From assembly GCA_034439815.1 (NCBI GenBank), contig JAWXBD010000084.1, positions 1-64,000 of the forward strand: 64,000 nucleotides of DNA. Reading direction: 5' to 3'. This stretch comes from JAEUIT01 sp034439815. Its GTDB lineage: Bacteria > Planctomycetota > Phycisphaerae > Phycisphaerales > SM1A02. Position numbers and translations under genes: made by a program. Positions 43,964 to 53,500 of this stretch are shown piece by piece (the stretch's first letter is position 1; each line of letters starts with the position of its first letter). The notes beneath the pieces are model-generated. The model was not told the origin of the DNA. It saw only the letters and a program-made list of their open reading frames with translations, and did not search any database.

Positions 43964-44485
43964 GTGGCTGGCGCTCCACCTGCTGAGCTACATGTGCGTG
44001 CTGCGCGGCCGGAGGACGTGCCTTTGATCCTCGGTCTCATCCGCGCACTCGCCCTGTACGAGCGGGCGCCGCACGAGGTGGTCGCAACCGAAGCAGCATT
44101 GCATCAGCATCTCTTCGGCAACGGCATCGGTCGAGGTCCAACGGCGGAGTGCCTCATCGGAGAATTGAACGGTGTGCCGCGCGGATTCGCCGTGTTCTGT
44201 CACAACTTCTCGACGTGGCTTGCAAAGCCGGGCATCTGGCTCGAAGACCTGTTCGTCGAGCCAGAGGCACGCGGACACCATCTCGGAGAGACGCTGCTGC
44301 GCACGCTCGCGAAGATCGCGGTCGATCGCGGATGTGGCCGCATGGAATGGTCAGTGCTCGATTGGAACACGCCCGCACTCGGCTTCTACCGGTCGCTTGG
44401 GGCCAAGGCTCTGAACGAGTGGACGACGCATCGCGTGAGCGGCGACGCGCTGATTGCGCTCGCAACCCCGACACACTCTGCATGA
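43964..44485 (+). CDS. GNAT-family N-acetyltransferase, SAT1-like
   Basis: The 173-residue protein begins at GTG 43964, immediately after the gnd stop. It has the acetyl-CoA site motif PEARGHHLGETLLRTLAK and the N-terminal RAARPEDVPLILGLIRALALYERAPHEV pattern (shortened), which together resemble diamine/spermidine acetyltransferases. WSVLDWNTPALGFYRSLGAK matches the GNAT C-terminal Asn-x-x-Ala-x-x-Phe-Tyr motif. The substrate is not determinable. Its stop overlaps the debranching enzyme start by 4 bp. Confidence 0.9.
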   Translation: MAGAPPAELHVRAARPEDVPLILGLIRALALYERAPHEVVATEAALHQHLFGNGIGRGPTAECLIGELNGVPRGFAVFCHNFSTWLAKPGIWLEDLFVEPEARGHHLGETLLRTLAKIAVDRGCGRMEWSVLDWNTPALGFYRSLGAKALNEWTTHRVSGDALIALATPTHSA

Positions 44486-46635
44486 CGCATCTCCAACACA
44501 CCCTCGCGCCAGCACGCATCTGCGGCCCGGGACACAGCTTTCCGATCGGCGCCACGCTGGTGCGCGGAGGCGCCAACTTCAGCGTCTATGCCAAGCACGC
44601 CGAGCGCATGGAGCTGCTGCTCTTCAACGCAGCCGACGACGCGGCGCCTGCAGAAATCATCACGCTCGATCGCGCGATGCATCGCACGTATCACTACTGG
44701 CACATTTTTGTGCCGCGCATCGCCGCGGGGCAGCGATATGGCTGGCGCGCGGATGGTCCGCATGATCCTCAGAACGGACTTCTGTTCGACGAGCACAAGC
44801 TGCTCCTGGATCCGTACGCTCGAGCGATTGATGTGCCGAAAGCATTCTCGCGCGCGGCCGCGTCGGCGCCCGGTGACAACGTCGGCAGCGCCATGAAGTC
44901 CGTCGTGGTGGATCCCGATCGCTACGACTGGGAAGGCGATGAGCCTCCGCGCACGCCGTTCTCCAAGACGGTCATCTATGAGCTGCACGTGCGCGGCTTC
45001 ACTCGTCACCCCAGTTCGAAGGTGGGAGCGGGCAACGAGGGCACATTTGCGGGACTGATGGAGAAGATCCCGTATCTCTCCGATCTCGGCGTCACGGCCG
45101 TGGAGTTGATGCCGATCTTCGCATTCGATCCGCTGGATGCTCCGGCGGGACTCACGAACTACTGGGGCTATTCGCCGATCTCCTTTTTCGCACTCCACCC
45201 GCAGTATTCGGCGCGGTGGAACGCGACACGAAATCCGCTCGCAGCGCTCGATGAATTCCGTGACCTCGTCAAGGCGCTGCACCGCGCTGGCATCGAAGTC
45301 CTCCTCGACGTCGTCTACAACCACTCGGCCGAAGGTGGTACCGAGGGGCCGACCTACTCGTTCCGGGGCCTTTCGAATCGCGGCTACTACCTGCTCGATC
45401 CGGTCGACCGCGGAGTGTTTCGTGATTACACCGGCTGCGGCAACACGCTGCGCGCCGCCCACCCGATGGTGCGCCGCATGATCCTCGACAGCCTGCGATG
45501 GTGGGTGCGCGACATGCATGTCGACGGCTTCCGCTTTGATCTCGCGTCAATTCTTTCGCGCGACGAAACTGGGCTGCCTGTTGCCAATCCGCCGACGCTG
45601 TGGGACATCGAGAACGACCCGGTGCTCTGCAACGTCAAGCTCATCGCGGAAGCGTGGGACGCGGTCGGGCTGTACCAAGTCGGTTCGTTCGTCGGCGACA
45701 GCTGGAAGGAATGGAACGGACGGTTCCGCGACGACGTGCGCAAGTTTGTGCATGGCGAGAGTGACAGCGTGCGCTCGCTGCCGCCGCGGCTCATCGCGAG
45801 TCCCGACATTTATCAGCATGACTCGCGCGAGCCGGAGCAGAGCGTCAATTTTGTGACGTGCCACGACGGCTTCACGCTGAACGATCTCGTCAGCTACGAA
45901 ACGAAACATAACGAGGCGAACGGCCAGAACAATCGTGACGGCACGGATTGGAACCACGCGCGCAACCACGGCGTTGAAGGTCCCACGTCCGATGCGACGA
46001 TCGAGGCGATCCGCCATCGCCAGGTGAAGAACTTCCTCGCGCTCAACCTGCTGTCGCTCGGCACGCCGATGCTTCTCATGGGCGATGAAGCCAGGCGCAC
46101 GCAGCGCGGCAACAACAACGCATGGTGCCAGGACAATGACGTGAGCTGGTTTGACTGGGGGTTGGTGCACGAGCACGCGGACCTCGTTCATTTCGTCCGC
46201 TCACTCATCCGCGCCAGAACCTCGAGCCCGCATCCGATTTCGGTCGGCACGACGCTGCAGGAAGTGCTGAGCAATGCGGAGCTGCAGTGGCACGGCGTGC
46301 GGCTGGGCTTTCCCGACTGGAGCCCGCAGTCACGTTCGCTGGCGATGGAAGCGCAGCGCAAGCGCGCGGGCCTGCGCGTCTGGATGGCGATGAATGCGTA
46401 CGAAGAACCGCTCGCGTTCGAGGTGCCCCCGTCAAAGCTCGGATGGCGACGACGACTCGATACGTCGCTCCCATCGCCCGCCGACATCACGGAGGGAGCT
46501 GCCATGGTGCCGCTTGCAGGCGACCGTTACGTGGTTGCGGCGCACTCGATTGCGATCTTCGTGAGCAGTCCCATGGAGGAACCCGGGACGGGTTCCGCGC
46601 GGACCGATCCGGCCGGCGCGATCGACGCCGAGTGA
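44482..46635 (+). CDS. glgX: Glycogen debranching enzyme, GlgX/TreX-type (GH13)
   Basis: The enzyme hydrolyses alpha-1,6 branches of glycogen. From ATG 44482 (ATGA overlap with the GNAT stop) the protein has 717 residues. An N-terminal carbohydrate-binding beta domain (ANFSVYAKHAERMELLLF) precedes GWRADGPHDPQNGLLFDEHK. The GH13 catalytic signatures are DVVYNHSAEG, VDGFRFDLASIL (nucleophile Asp), LIAEAWDAVGLYQVG (acid/base Glu), and NFVTCHDGFTLNDLVSY (third Asp). Pairing with 6-phosphogluconate dehydrogenase suggests a storage-carbohydrate and redox operon. Confidence 0.95.
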   Translation: MTHLQHTLAPARICGPGHSFPIGATLVRGGANFSVYAKHAERMELLLFNAADDAAPAEIITLDRAMHRTYHYWHIFVPRIAAGQRYGWRADGPHDPQNGLLFDEHKLLLDPYARAIDVPKAFSRAAASAPGDNVGSAMKSVVVDPDRYDWEGDEPPRTPFSKTVIYELHVRGFTRHPSSKVGAGNEGTFAGLMEKIPYLSDLGVTAVELMPIFAFDPLDAPAGLTNYWGYSPISFFALHPQYSARWNATRNPLAALDEFRDLVKALHRAGIEVLLDVVYNHSAEGGTEGPTYSFRGLSNRGYYLLDPVDRGVFRDYTGCGNTLRAAHPMVRRMILDSLRWWVRDMHVDGFRFDLASILSRDETGLPVANPPTLWDIENDPVLCNVKLIAEAWDAVGLYQVGSFVGDSWKEWNGRFRDDVRKFVHGESDSVRSLPPRLIASPDIYQHDSREPEQSVNFVTCHDGFTLNDLVSYETKHNEANGQNNRDGTDWNHARNHGVEGPTSDATIEAIRHRQVKNFLALNLLSLGTPMLLMGDEARRTQRGNNNAWCQDNDVSWFDWGLVHEHADLVHFVRSLIRARTSSPHPISVGTTLQEVLSNAELQWHGVRLGFPDWSPQSRSLAMEAQRKRAGLRVWMAMNAYEEPLAFEVPPSKLGWRRRLDTSLPSPADITEGAAMVPLAGDRYVVAAHSIAIFVSSPMEEPGTGSARTDPAGAIDAE

Positions 46636-46678
46636 TGTGTGCTCGTCGACGCGTTTCGTCATAGCATCCGCCAGTGGA

Positions 46679-46764
46679 GGCCCCGTGGCGGAATCGGCAG
46701 ACGCAGCGGACTTAAAATCCGCAGCCCTTAAAAGGGCGTGTGGGTTCGAGTCCCACCGGGGCCA
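46679..46764 (+). tRNA. tRNA-Leu(UAA)
   Basis: An 86-nt cloverleaf folds with acceptor GGCCCCG / CGGGGCC and discriminator A. The anticodon loop CTTAAAA has UAA at 34-36, flanked by GCGGA / TCCGC. A class II variable arm (GCCCTTAAAAGGGC) is typical of leucine tRNA. The T arm is GTGGG-TTCGAGT-CCCAC. The CCA end is not encoded. It is in the same direction as, and 43 bp after, the debranching enzyme gene. Confidence 0.97.
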
Positions 46765-46933
46765 TTGCAGTGTGTGCCGCCGGCGCGGTCCCTCGACTGC
46801 TGCATCCTCATCGAATTCGGGCTTCTCCCTCGCGCCGCTGCAACGCTGGCACGGTCAGAATTCGTTATCGCCGTCATGCATCCCATGTTGATGTCGGCGC
46901 CGATGTGATTCACGAACTAAGAAGGAGCACAGG

Positions 46934-47389
46934 ATGGCCGCAAAGAAGAAGGCGACGACTCGACGCGCCAGCACGGGGGACACGCGCCGCTCCAACGCTC
47001 CGCCGCCGAAACAAGAGCCCGGTTCGACCAATGACGCAAGCAGTCGCCCGCAACAGTTTGCTGACTACGACGACCGTCGCGGTTCCCGAGGATTGAATGC
47101 GCAGCCCGAGCAGCAGCACGATGCACGAGATCAGCGGGACGACCAAAGCAACGGCCGTTCTGACAAGCCACCTGCGATGAGCGATGGCGGGAGCGGGGAC
47201 GGCTCGCGCATCGTCCGCCGCGACCCTGAAGTAGAGTCCCGCTCCGGTGGCGCGCGCGGGTCAACTCAGAACAACGGGAAAGCGGGCTCTGCGAAGGCGT
47301 CGCCACCGAAAGCCTCGAAGGGCCGAGCTGGCGCAAAGACTTCAACGCCCGAATCGAAAAAGATGCGCATCAGCCGATCGACGGCCTGA
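46934..47389 (+). CDS. Basic, intrinsically disordered protein
   Basis: The 151-residue protein starts at ATG 46934 after an AAGGAG ribosome-binding site. It opens with a Lys/Arg cluster (MAAKKKATTRRASTGDTRR), then is rich in Ser, Gly, Asp, Pro, Gln and Asn with no hydrophobic core, and ends in another Lys/Ala/Ser region (KASKGRAGAKTSTPESKKMR). Histone H1-like DNA-binding or stress-hydrophilin roles are possible; nothing proves one. Its 3' end overlaps the convergent FAD oxidoreductase by 48 bp. Start site and composition support a real gene in the face of low complexity. Confidence 0.68.
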   Translation: MAAKKKATTRRASTGDTRRSNAPPPKQEPGSTNDASSRPQQFADYDDRRGSRGLNAQPEQQHDARDQRDDQSNGRSDKPPAMSDGGSGDGSRIVRRDPEVESRSGGARGSTQNNGKAGSAKASPPKASKGRAGAKTSTPESKKMRISRSTA

Positions 47390-48562
47390 CAGCGCCGCGG
47401 CAAGGATGTCGGTTGCGATCACACTGAACGTGATCCCATTACCGCCGTAGGCGAACGCGCCATAGATCGGCACGCCCGGATCGGGTCGGCCGATGTACGG
47501 AAGTCCGTCCGAGCTGCTCCCGAACACACCAGCCCACGCGTCCACGCGCTGCAGCGCGATCTGCGGAAACATCACGGCAAATCGTCGAGTGAGCTCCATG
47601 ACCTTCGCACGAAACAACGATTCGTCGCAGTGGGCAGTGGCTGAAGGATCGTCACCGCCGCCCATCATCACGCGATTGTCGAGCGTAGTGCGGAGATAGA
47701 CGTACGGTCGCGCGGACTCCCAGATGACTGCGCGGTCGGGCCATCCAGCGAGTGATTCCAATGGATCGCTCACGAAGACCCAGGTGCTCGCCAGGCTTCC
47801 GAGCCGCTCATCGTGCATGGCGTGCGACTCATAGCCTGACGCATATACGACCGAGTCCGCTCGAACGACGTGCCCGCCGTCCGTCTGCAGCTCGACGTGT
47901 CCATCGCCGTTCACCGCATGACTCACGACACGAGCCGTGTGGGCGCGCAAGCCCCGTTCGCCCGCGCGGCGGAGCAGCTCCAGCGTCAGACTGTACGTGT
48001 TGATTTCGCCGGCGACTGGCGATCGAAGCGCGAGCGGCGCCTCGAACGAATATCCGTGGTCCCGCAGTTCTCGCGACGTCAGCCGCTCGGCCGGAAGGCC
48101 AAGCCGCTCTCGGGTCGACACCTCCCGCTCCAGCAGAGCGACGTCGCGTTCATCGCTCGCCAGGTACACACTGGAACGACGGGCGAACTCGCAGCTGCTT
48201 GCCCCACTGCCGCTGAAGTGATCCGCAAGCGCTTCGAGCTGTCCGATTGCGTCGACCCCGAGCTCATACACACGACGCGCTCCGTCGGCACCGACCGTCC
48301 CCTCAAGCTCGAAGAAATGCGTATCGGATTCAGGCAGCAGCAGCCCCGTGCTTGCCAGGCTGCTGCCACTGCCAAAGTCCCGCGAGTCGAGCAGCATCGC
48401 GTCGACGCCGATGTCACACAGTCGATCGACCAGCAGCGCACCGGTGATTCCGCCTCCGATGACTGCAACGCCGCATCGATCGTTGCGCGCGAGCGGAGGT
48501 GCCGCGATTGGTGTCGGATGTTGACGCTCAAACCAGATCGGACGGCCGGTGTGCAGATCCAT
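47342..48562 (-). CDS. FAD-dependent oxidoreductase, DAO/GlpD superfamily
   Basis: From ATG 48562 (purine-rich AGAGAGG upstream) the protein has 406 residues. An N-terminal FAD-binding Rossmann fold appears at residues ~28-65 (CGVAVIGGGITGALLVDRL), then a family substrate domain (GSGSSLASTGLLLPESDTHF) and the closing C-terminal FAD segment (GAFAYGGNGITFSVIATDIL). This is the glycine/D-amino-acid oxidase-like fold. The substrate is not predictable. An ATG at 48631 extends the N-terminus with basic sequence and was rejected. Confidence 0.9.
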   Translation of the reverse strand: MDLHTGRPIWFERQHPTPIAAPPLARNDRCGVAVIGGGITGALLVDRLCDIGVDAMLLDSRDFGSGSSLASTGLLLPESDTHFFELEGTVGADGARRVYELGVDAIGQLEALADHFSGSGASSCEFARRSSVYLASDERDVALLEREVSTRERLGLPAERLTSRELRDHGYSFEAPLALRSPVAGEINTYSLTLELLRRAGERGLRAHTARVVSHAVNGDGHVELQTDGGHVVRADSVVYASGYESHAMHDERLGSLASTWVFVSDPLESLAGWPDRAVIWESARPYVYLRTTLDNRVMMGGGDDPSATAHCDESLFRAKVMELTRRFAVMFPQIALQRVDAWAGVFGSSSDGLPYIGRPDPGVPIYGAFAYGGNGITFSVIATDILAAALSGRRSADAHLFRFGR

Positions 48563-48733
48563 CGAGACCTCTCTTCTCGTGCGCTTCGAACGCGCTCGCA
48601 GCGCGGCTGATGCAGAAGCCTGAATTGACACGTTGGAACCGTGGAAGTGCTGTTCTTACATCGACAGCTTCAGTCCACGGCATACATTCACCGCGGCGTT
48701 GGATCACACTCACGCCATACAAAGGAGATCACT

Positions 48734-48850
48734 ATGAATCGATTGGTTCGCGGCGGGGCCGCAGGCTTCGCAGCCTGGAAATGGGGCGGCGGCATCATCG
48801 GCACCATCGTCATTTTCCTGATTGTGTTCTATCTGCTCGGTCGCCTGTGA
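48734..48850 (+). CDS. 38-residue single-membrane-helix protein
   Basis: An AAAGGAG ribosome-binding site precedes ATG 48734. The peptide MNRLVRGGAAGFAAWKWGGG leads into the membrane helix IIGTIVIFLIVFYLLGRL. Such tiny proteins resemble the stress-induced membrane peptides often found near DUF892 and DUF883 genes in environmental bacteria. Real expression is supported by the ribosome-binding site and codon usage; function is unknown. Confidence 0.7.
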   Translation: MNRLVRGGAAGFAAWKWGGGIIGTIVIFLIVFYLLGRL

Positions 48851-48887
48851 GATCAGCGTGAGGGCCGGTACGGTCCCAGTCGCTGGT

Positions 48888-48942
48888 TCAAAAAAGAACC
48901 GCCCCTTCCCGCAACACGAGATGCGTTGCGGGAAGGGGGCGG
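48888..48942 (-). terminator. Rho-independent terminator, minus strand, after the DUF892 gene
   Basis: A 17-bp GC-rich stem (48899-48915 / 48925-48942, one bulged G) is followed, in the minus-strand direction, by GAACC-type spacer and six T residues (48890-48895 on this strand as A). It lies 70 bp after the DUF892 stop. It could also end the plus-strand transcript of the 38-residue gene. Confidence 0.82.
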
Positions 48943-49011
48943 ACGAACGGCGTTCAGAACACATTCTCCCCTCAGAGCACGTGTCCGCGCCGCTCACCGA
49001 AGCACTCGCAA

Positions 49012-49521
49012 TCAGCCGTCGACCGCCGCGACATTCACGACTGACTCGGCAATATCCGTCAGCATCCGATCGGTGTTCCGCTCTTCGTCGAGAGTTGCCG
49101 AAAGAATTTCGACGGCGTCGGAATAGCCCAGCTGCGTGGCGAACGCCCGTGCGCATCCGTATGCCGCCATCTCGTAATGCTCGATGCGCTGAGCGCAGCA
49201 GATGAGGCCGGCGTCCTTCACGTCGTCGGGCGCATCCTGCGCGATCATTTCCTCGCTCTCTTTCACGAGGCCTTCCATCGCTGCACACTTCACCCCGGAC
49301 GGGCTGAATTCCAGCGACTCGAAGATGCGCTCGATGCGCCGCACGTGTTCTTCCGTCTCGACGAGGTGCTGCTCGAACGCACCTTTCAATTCGATGTAGT
49401 TCGCGGCCCGCGCCATCTTCGGCAGTGCCTTCACGAGCTGCTTCTCGGCGCTGTAAATGTCCTTCAGCTCATGGACGAGCAGCGACTTCAGATCTTCTAT
49501 TTTCATGCCCTTTGCTGTCAT
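49012..49521 (-). CDS. DUF892 / YciE-YciF-like ferritin-fold protein
   Basis: The 169-residue protein matches the YciE/YciF family of four-helix ferritin-like proteins: KIEDLKSLLVHELKDIYSAE, ALPKMARAANYIELKGAFEQH, EETEEHVRRIERIF-like segment (here ETEEHVRRIERIFESL), and RIEHYEMAAYGCARAFATQL with the metal-ligand pattern Glu-x-x-His. The family is stress-induced in enterobacteria and may bind iron or peroxide. An AGGT ribosome-binding sequence precedes ATG 49521, and a strong terminator follows. Confidence 0.93.
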   Translation of the reverse strand: MTAKGMKIEDLKSLLVHELKDIYSAEKQLVKALPKMARAANYIELKGAFEQHLVETEEHVRRIERIFESLEFSPSGVKCAAMEGLVKESEEMIAQDAPDDVKDAGLICCAQRIEHYEMAAYGCARAFATQLGYSDAVEILSATLDEERNTDRMLTDIAESVVNVAAVDG

Positions 49522-49625
49522 GGCTCGTTCACCTCGATTCAGATTCGAGTATCCGAAATACATCGGGGCAGCGCAGTCGGGCAGCTGCCCGAAACGCACC
49601 GCGTGCAGTGCGCGCAGTGCGCGCA

Positions 49626-50063
49626 TCAGTCTCGCCACTTGTCGATCACGACACCGTCGCGCAACTGAATCACCGTCACGGACTGCTTCACGGTTGGCTC
49701 GTCTTTGCCTCCGGTCGAGAACACATCGACGATGGCGCCCTGCTGTTCAAGCGGCAGGTAGGACCATCGCCAGATTTCAGTTCCGTCGTCGAGCTTCGCC
49801 TGCACATCCGGTTCTCCAAACACCGCGACGAGCCAGTCCGCGCGCGTGCTGTTCAATCGAACTCGCTCCAGCAGCTTCTCAGAGACGTAGGTGCCGGTGT
49901 ACTTGGTCGACGGGCCCGTCATGTTCATCGTGATCTCGACGGGACCGTCCAAACGGAACGAGCCTTCGAGTTTCATCGTGCTGTCAAGCTGCAGCGGCTT
50001 AGACGAGCATGCAGCGCACGCCGCGCATGCAGAGATCAGAACCACAATCTGGTTTATTCTCAT
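49626..50063 (-). CDS. Lipoprotein with a BamE/OmlA-like C-terminus
   Basis: The 145-residue protein has a signal peptide with lipobox (ISACAACAAC, lipidated Cys at ~residue 18). The mature part opens with beta-strand-like SFRLDGPVEITMNMTGPST, then shows a helix STRADWLVAVFGEPDVQAK followed by IWRWSYLP, a pattern seen in SmpA/OmlA/BamE-fold lipoproteins. No confident family. ATG 50063 is chosen because it starts the signal peptide. It is 65 bp beyond the response-regulator stop. Confidence 0.78.
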   Translation of the reverse strand: MRINQIVVLISACAACAACSSKPLQLDSTMKLEGSFRLDGPVEITMNMTGPSTKYTGTYVSEKLLERVRLNSTRADWLVAVFGEPDVQAKLDDGTEIWRWSYLPLEQQGAIVDVFSTGGKDEPTVKQSVTVIQLRDGVVIDKWRD

Positions 50064-50127
50064 GACGCACTTTCTTGAAATCGTTGCGTTGCGAGCGGCG
50101 CTCAGATGGTTCGTGCCACTCAGGAAC

Positions 50128-50553
50128 TCAAGCTGACGCGACCTTGAAATCCGGATCAAGAAGGAACTCGCCTGCAGCTACGCGCCGGATCGCCGAGACG
50201 ATCGTCTGCACGTCTGCGTGCTTGGAGAGGTAGCCCCACGCTCCCGCTTCAATCGCACGGTCAACAAGATCCGTGCGTGTGTGGCCGCTGAACATGAGCA
50301 CCTTGACGCAGGGACAGGCCGCAGTCAGTTCGGCGAGCGCATCGAGCGGGTCACGACCGGGCATGTCGATGTCCAGCAACACAACATCCGGTTGCGATGC
50401 AAGGACGTCATCAAGCAGATTGTCGGCAGCTTCCAATGGCACAAGCCACTCGAATCCGCCGGACAGATTCAGCTTCAGCCCAAGCGCATCGACAACCAGC
50501 GGGTTGTCATCAACGCATAGAACTCGGATAGGCACCGGAGTCGGTTCCGACAT
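50128..50553 (-). CDS. Receiver-only response regulator
   Basis: The 141-residue protein is a single REC domain: acidic pair VLCVDDNPLVVDALG, phospho-acceptor Asp61 in DVVLLDIDMPGRDPL, and a Thr/Ser-to-Lys end (SGHTRTDLVDRAIEAGAWGY then SKHADVQ). It has no output domain, so it should act by protein contact, as a phosphate sink or CheY-like. The gene start overlaps the C-terminal end of the sensor kinase by 44 bp, so they are almost surely a coupled pair. Confidence 0.92.
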   Translation of the reverse strand: MSEPTPVPIRVLCVDDNPLVVDALGLKLNLSGGFEWLVPLEAADNLLDDVLASQPDVVLLDIDMPGRDPLDALAELTAACPCVKVLMFSGHTRTDLVDRAIEAGAWGYLSKHADVQTIVSAIRRVAAGEFLLDPDFKVASA

Positions 50554-53500
50554 TTGCTTGGACACCTCGGACCACATGATTTGAGCTGCTCGATCGGGTT
50601 GCGCCGCCTCCGTCCGTCTCGCGCTCGTCGCGCGAATGCCCTTCGGAAGGATCTTCTGTGGATGGTCCATCCGCGGACCAGTTCTCGCCATCATGATCAT
50701 GGTCCGGACCATCGTCTCCGCTATCGCCGCCATCGTCATCTTGCTCGGACGCATCGATCACGGCGGCACGAAGCGCCGTGCGGATGGATGCGGGGGTCAA
50801 GCGGTCATGGAATTGAATCGAGAGCCATCCCTTCAGCGCATCGGGCGGATCCCCGAATAGCAGAAGCGACCGTCGATGTGCGTGATCGGGTCCGAGGAAC
50901 TCTCGCGCGGCTTCCGGAGAAATCGTCGCGGCATCGGTCGCCCAGACGAGAGCTGCATCACTATCGAGCCCGTCGGAGGACACGGGGGCGCCTGCTTCGA
51001 GGCGCTCGACTTCGGCCCCCAGCGCGGTAGCGACAGATACCGCATAGTGAGCCAGACGAAGGTCCGAAAACGCGATCACCACTTTCACGGAGTGGACGGC
51101 GGGCGGCTCGAGACTCCGTTCACTCGTGCCCGCAGCGAGGAACGTGAGTGTGAAGGTCGCGCCGTGGTCCGGGACGGACTCGATCTCAATCGTTCCACGG
51201 CTCTGCTGCATGATGCTGTGGACGAGCGACAATCCGAGACCCGTCGAGAGAGAGCGCACCTTACTCGTAAAGAACGGCTCCAGGCAGCGCGCCTTGACTT
51301 CCGCCGTCATGCCCGAGCCGTTGTCAGTGACGCCGAGCCGCACCGTATTGGGCTCATGTCCGTGAACGGCCCAGAGACGAACCCTCCCGTCCGGTCGTCC
51401 CCGCACCGCATCGCCCGCATTCTGGACGAGATTGAACACCGCCTGCGTGAGTCGATGACGTGACACGTACAGCGGCGGCAATCCTGCTTCCAGTGTCCTC
51501 TCCAGCTCCACGCCCCGAGGCAGCGCATTCTTGAGGAAGGACTCGATGTCGCGCCACCATCCATCAAGCTCGGTCACTTCGGTCGCGCTGGTTTGATCTG
51601 GGTCGAGCGAGAGCAGTCGTAAGCCATCGGCAAGGCGCTGCAGATACTCCGCGCATTTGCCGATCGCCTGCACATCATCCTTGAGCGACGGCGGGATTCC
51701 CTTGATCTCCATCGACTCGATGCGCAGACGGACAGGCAGCAGGAGGTTTCCCATGTCATGGCCGAGGCCATCCGACAGCGTGCCAAGCGCCGCCATCCGT
51801 TCAGAGAACCGAAGCCTCTGATGCGTTTCTTCCAGCGCTGATGTGCGCGCAACGACGAGCTCTTCGAGTCGGCTTCGATAGCCGTCACTTTCCTGCTCGG
51901 CGCGCTTCCGGTCGGTCGCATCCTGGATGACCGCGACCACGCGCTTTCGTTGTCCTTCCGATGTAGCAACTACCGTCGCGGTCGTCATTCCCCAGACGGA
52001 GGTGCCGTCATCGTGGCGATACCGATGTTCGGCCCGATACTCTTCCGCGTTCCCGTCGACGAGACGACGAAACATCGACTCCGCGGCGGGACGTTCTTCC
52101 TCGTCGAGCACATCGAAGATCGTGATCGCGCCGAGTGCGGCGGCGGTGCGCCCGAGCATCTCCACGAGGCGACGATTGGCGCGCTCGATAGCACCGGTCT
52201 CGGGGTGGAGCTGCGCGATGCCAACGCCGGCACTCTCAAAGCTTGCTCGGAGTTCCTCTCCATGCGTCCGTAGCGTCCGTTCGGCGTGCCGGAGCGGGGT
52301 GATGTCGACGAAGATGCCCACGCAGCCGCGCGGCTGTCCCGAGCCGCCCAGCAGCGGCGCCGCAAACTCGTACAGGGTCCGGACCGAGCCGTCTGCACGA
52401 TGAAGTTCGACCTCGATCGGACCGACCGCGCTCACTTCTTTCGAGGCGCGCTGCATTGGAAGCTCGTCGCCGCGCAGTTCGCGCCCTTCACACATGACCC
52501 GAAAGGGAAGTTCCGCGCCACCGCTCCCGGACAACGACGCATTGGTGCCCCGCGCGATACCGAGCATCGCCGCGCCCGCGGGGTTCATCGCAACATCGTT
52601 GCACTCCGCATCGAGCGCCACGGCGATCCCGATCGGAGCGGTGTCCAAAATGGCCTGCAGCTCTTCGACCCGCTGTGCGAGCCGTGTATTGAGCAGATCG
52701 ATCTGGCGCTCCGCAGCGCGCCAGCGCATGAATTGACCGATCTCGAGACTCAATGACCGCAGCATCACGACGACTGCCGGATCCTCTTGAAAAGGTGCCG
52801 CCCGCCGAAACTCCATCACTGCAACGGGCGCAGCTTCGTCCGGGCTGCCGACCGTCGAAGCGACGATTGGCACAGCGATCGCGGACCTGACTCCCGATGC
52901 AGTGTTCGGCGACAAGTCACTCGACGCGTCGTACGTGGGATGGCCCGTGCGCAGCGCGCGACTGACTGGATCGGATTCAGCGAAGCCGGAGGTTCGCGCT
53001 TCTGCTATGCGTGCGTCCAAAAACGTCCGCAGCGCGTTCGAGCGTGCGGTCGGCAGCACACCAATCAGAACGGACGATGATTCGAGCACGCGGCGACGTC
53101 CCGATTCGCGTTCCTCGCTCAACTGCCACATCACGGCGATCTCGGCACCGAGCTGCTCACCCAACGCGTGCATCACCCCTTCGACCGCGCGCGGCCCGGT
53201 ACTCGCGCCCACCATGGTCTGAGCCACGGCCAGTTCGAGTATGCGGTGTTCATGAAGTGCCGCACTCCTCCCCCGTGCGCGCACCAGCTGATCGATCAAT
53301 ACCGAGACCACCACTCCTTGGACGACAAACAACCCCATGCGCACGAGGTGCTCGGTCCCTAGCGAGGACCATGCGAACTCGGGGGAAAAGAAGAGCTGCA
53401 CGCCGATCACAGTGCATGCCGTCGCGAGCACGCCCGGTCCCCATCCGCCGAACCACGCCGCAAGCGCAACAGCGAGCAGCGCGCTCAGGTAGGGGGCACG

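Noticed and set aside
46679..46764. A prophage attachment site at the tRNA-Leu 3' end
   Set aside because: No second copy of the tRNA 3' sequence, integrase or phage structural gene was seen in the window; the holin-like name at 55000 reflects a protein family and not a phage context.
48625..48660. A TTGACA promoter box upstream of the 38-residue membrane protein gene
   Set aside because: TTGACA at 48625 has no acceptable -10 box at 16-18 bp. A GGAACC at 48635 might be an ECF-type -35 but has no convincing partner.
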